A stretch of 23,633 nucleotides of DNA from an uncultured Ruminococcus sp. (GTDB taxonomy: Bacteria; Bacillota; Clostridia; Oscillospirales; Acutalibacteraceae): assembly GCA_946414115.1 (NCBI GenBank), contig CAMKNF010000011.1, forward strand, positions 1 to 23,633, read 5' to 3'. A program made the position numbers and the translations under genes. Below, one piece after another: positions 23,300 through 23,633 of this stretch. How positions within the stretch are numbered: the stretch's first letter is position 1; each line of letters opens with the position of its first letter. The notes below the pieces were generated by a model that was not told the DNA's origin, did not search any database, and worked only from the letters and a program-made list of their open reading frames with translations.

Positions 23300-23477
23300 A
23301 TGTACCATAATGGGGATATGTACCGACGAGGTAGGAAATTTTTTGAAAAACACAACTTAACAAGGGGATATTATCACAAATATTTCTTTGTGTCAAGATG
23401 TTTTTTATTACACTTTTTTTACTTTTGTACACAGTCGGAATATTGCCGTTTTAAAATATTTAAGGAGTGATAAGCCT
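23300..23477 (+). promoter_or_regulatory. Long 5' leader of rpoB
   Basis: About 178 untranslated bases. It holds a direct repeat ATGTACC (23300-23306 and 23318-23324), a short hairpin CACAAA/TTTGTG near 23376-23393, and a T-rich stretch (23400-23425), which could attenuate transcription. No coding capacity is seen. Confidence 0.45.
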
Positions 23478-23633
23478 ATGGTAAATGTCAAACCCGTAAA
23501 GCTTGGCAACACCGAGAGAATGAGCTTTGGTAAAATCGACGAAGTAATCGATATGCCCAACCTTATTGAAATTCAGAAAGCCTCTTATCAGTGGTTTCTT
23601 GATGAAGGTCTTAAGGAAGTATTTAAGGACGTG
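23478..23633 (+). CDS. rpoB: RNA polymerase beta subunit, 5' part only
   Basis: The first 52 codons of rpoB are present; the gene runs off the window. The N-terminus has the typical opening: an RMSFGKI-like stretch, then MPNLIEIQKASYQWFL, which corresponds to the universally conserved LI.IQ..SY..FL of the beta subunit. TAAGGAG lies 10 bases before the ATG. The gene is not preceded by rplJ-rplL, its usual upstream neighbours, but by htpG and its own promoter. Presumably rpoC follows outside the window. Confidence 0.95.
   Translation, partial: MVNVKPVKLGNTERMSFGKIDEVIDMPNLIEIQKASYQWFLDEGLKEVFKDV

Noticed and set aside
1..23633. CRISPR array, tRNA or rRNA genes, transposase or phage genes
   Set aside because: No regularly spaced repeats, no cloverleaf-forming sequence and no mobile-element protein were seen on either strand.

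Overview
The window reads as a chromosomal segment of a low-to-mid GC Gram-positive anaerobe of the Clostridia, most like Ruminococcus and its relatives (Oscillospiraceae). This is inferred from strong AGGAGG-type ribosome binding sites, sigma-A promoters (TTGACA/TATAAT), a sporulation gene (spoVAE), Clostridia-type lipoproteins, class C-like sortases and a long-form ribosomal protein S12. No phage, plasmid, tRNA, rRNA or CRISPR feature is visible.

Layout. 1-1900: a 73-bp repeat, then a lipoprotein alpha-amylase (GH13). 1912-2280 (minus): a lone spoVAE. 2524-7362: a four-gene operon of GldA-like ATPase, GldF-like permease, GldG-like protein and DUF4340 protein, with overlapping or near-touching genes. 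7517-8922: a polyprenyl-phosphate-sugar type GT2 glycosyltransferase and a GtrA membrane protein, overlapping. 9123-10622: an upstream region with two WalR-box-like direct repeats, a very good sigma-A promoter and a hairpin leader, serving a YabE/YocH-like DUF348-G5-3D wall protein. 10773-11357: an unrecognised lipoprotein. 11457-16113: the str operon (rpsL, rpsG, fusA) with an attenuator-like leader, and tuf with its own promoter. 16114-16735: intergenic DNA holding the second, inverted, perfect copy of the 73-bp repeat and a MITE-like palindromic cluster. 16736-20559: an operon of an LTA-synthase-like sulfatase and two sortases. 20652-20948 (minus): a DUF1292 protein. 21189-23069: htpG. 23478-end: the 5' part of rpoB with its own promoter and a long leader.

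How it works together. Much of the window concerns the cell surface: a surface starch-degrading enzyme, an exporter-like system with two large extracytoplasmic partners, a lipid-linked sugar transferase with its likely flippase, a peptidoglycan-active 3D protein that appears to sit under a WalR-type wall regulator, and a polymer synthase with two sortases. These are interleaved with core information-processing genes. The usual order rpoB-rpoC-rpsL-rpsG-fusA-tuf is broken: rpoB lies about 7 kb downstream of tuf, directly behind htpG. The perfect 73-bp inverted repeats enclosing the first 16 kb are a plausible substrate for rearrangement.

No clearly new defence or mobile system was found. The best candidates for undescribed biology are the Gld-like/DUF4340 operon, the synthase-sortase operon without a visible sortase substrate, the WalR-like array, and the repeat elements. 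All functional statements come from motif reading; no database search was run.
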